NCBI RefSeq assembly: GCF_009708035.1 | Contig: NZ_WMBQ01000001.1 | Location: forward strand, 1,178,001 to 1,242,000 | Source of the DNA: Hyphomicrobium album | GTDB taxonomy: Bacteria; Pseudomonadota; Alphaproteobacteria; Rhizobiales; Hyphomicrobiaceae | DNA: 64,000 nt | Direction of reading: 5' to 3' | In this document: piece by piece, positions 63,766-64,000 of the stretch | Layout: every line of letters starts with the position of its first letter | Numbering within the stretch: the stretch's first letter is position 1 | Position numbers and translations under genes: made by a program | Notes under the pieces: generated by a model | Database searches by the model: none | Seen by the model: only the letters and a program-made list of their open reading frames with translations | What the model was told of the DNA's origin: nothing

Positions 63766-64000
63766 GTGCTCCGAAAAGCCGATGAGAAGACCGGAGACGA
63801 CGTTTCGCGGAAGTCCTTTGCCGACTACGCGCGTTGGTCGCGCGATCGGGTCTTGGACTCCGGGCTAGTACACTTCTGGTTCAAAAAGTGGGTGATCGCT
63901 GCACTCGCCGCGATTGTCGTCCTCGTCATCGGCGTGACGCTGCTCGTCCGCAGCGATATCGACTTCGATACGTTCCTCAACTATTTCGCTCTCGGATTGC
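63766..64000 (+). CDS. Membrane protein, N-terminal part only
   Basis: 78 codons to the window end. GTG 63766 has GGGGAG eight bases upstream. The visible part has a charged start and one hydrophobic helix (about residues 45-62, VIAALAAIVVLVIGVTLLV), then DIDFDTFLNYFALG. Divergent from the DUF3141 gene by 209 nt. Too short to name. Confidence 0.6.
   Translation, partial: MLRKADEKTGDDVSRKSFADYARWSRDRVLDSGLVHFWFKKWVIAALAAIVVLVIGVTLLVRSDIDFDTFLNYFALGL

Overview
The window is GC-rich, densely packed and free of mobile elements, tRNA, rRNA or CRISPR signals that I could see. A full methanol-oxidation operon (mxaFJGIRSACKLD), a lanthanide-type methanol dehydrogenase (xoxF), a lanmodulin gene, and families common in Hyphomicrobiales (DUF2277, DUF3141, short Pta) point to a methylotrophic alphaproteobacterium, probably Hyphomicrobium-like. 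The genus is inference; no marker gene for taxonomy is present.

Layout. 1-10.7 kb: the 3' part of thiC, then mostly small housekeeping or unknown genes (three small membrane proteins, a TPR/SPOR cell-envelope protein, an M16 peptidase, SYLF, UBP zinc finger). 10.9-14.8 kb: a BtuB-like TonB receptor read from a cobalamin riboswitch, and an APC permease. 14.9-24.9 kb: two divergent gene sets around a 447-nt control region. Leftward are a PQQ-dependent dehydrogenase, a cytochrome cL-like protein, an EboF-like phosphodiesterase and isopentenyl-diphosphate isomerase. Rightward are eboD-eboE-eboC-eboA-eboB and a Cys-containing exported protein. Together they form a complete ebo secondary-metabolite locus with a periplasmic oxidation module and a prenyl-precursor gene beside it.

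24.9-28.2 kb: a small exported protein with a perfect 7-2-7 palindrome upstream, lanmodulin, a DUF3617 protein, a NarL-type response regulator and a lipoprotein. 28.5-40.3 kb: the calcium-type methanol dehydrogenase operon mxaFJGIRSACKLD plus a beta-propeller and a VWA protein. 40.3-45.5 kb: a SoxYZ-like carrier, an exported protein, two NarL-type response regulators and a NarX-like histidine kinase. 45.5-53.4 kb: a large TonB receptor with the same 7-2-7 palindrome upstream, a beta-propeller protein, a substrate-binding-protein/ankyrin fusion, and xoxF. 54-64 kb: a GAF-GGDEF-EAL protein, a GNAT protein, polyphosphate kinase 2, and a leftward set DUF3141 - unknown - pta - ackA - fabI.

How it fits together. 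MxaFI, MxaG and the Mxa assembly proteins oxidise methanol in the periplasm with calcium. XoxF, lanmodulin, the XoxJ-like fusion and possibly the TonB receptor form the lanthanide-dependent side. The NarL-type regulators and the 7-2-7 palindromes suggest one regulatory circuit that connects lanthanide or metal handling genes 20 kb apart (inference). The ebo locus is the least understood system in the window and the most likely source of new biochemistry.
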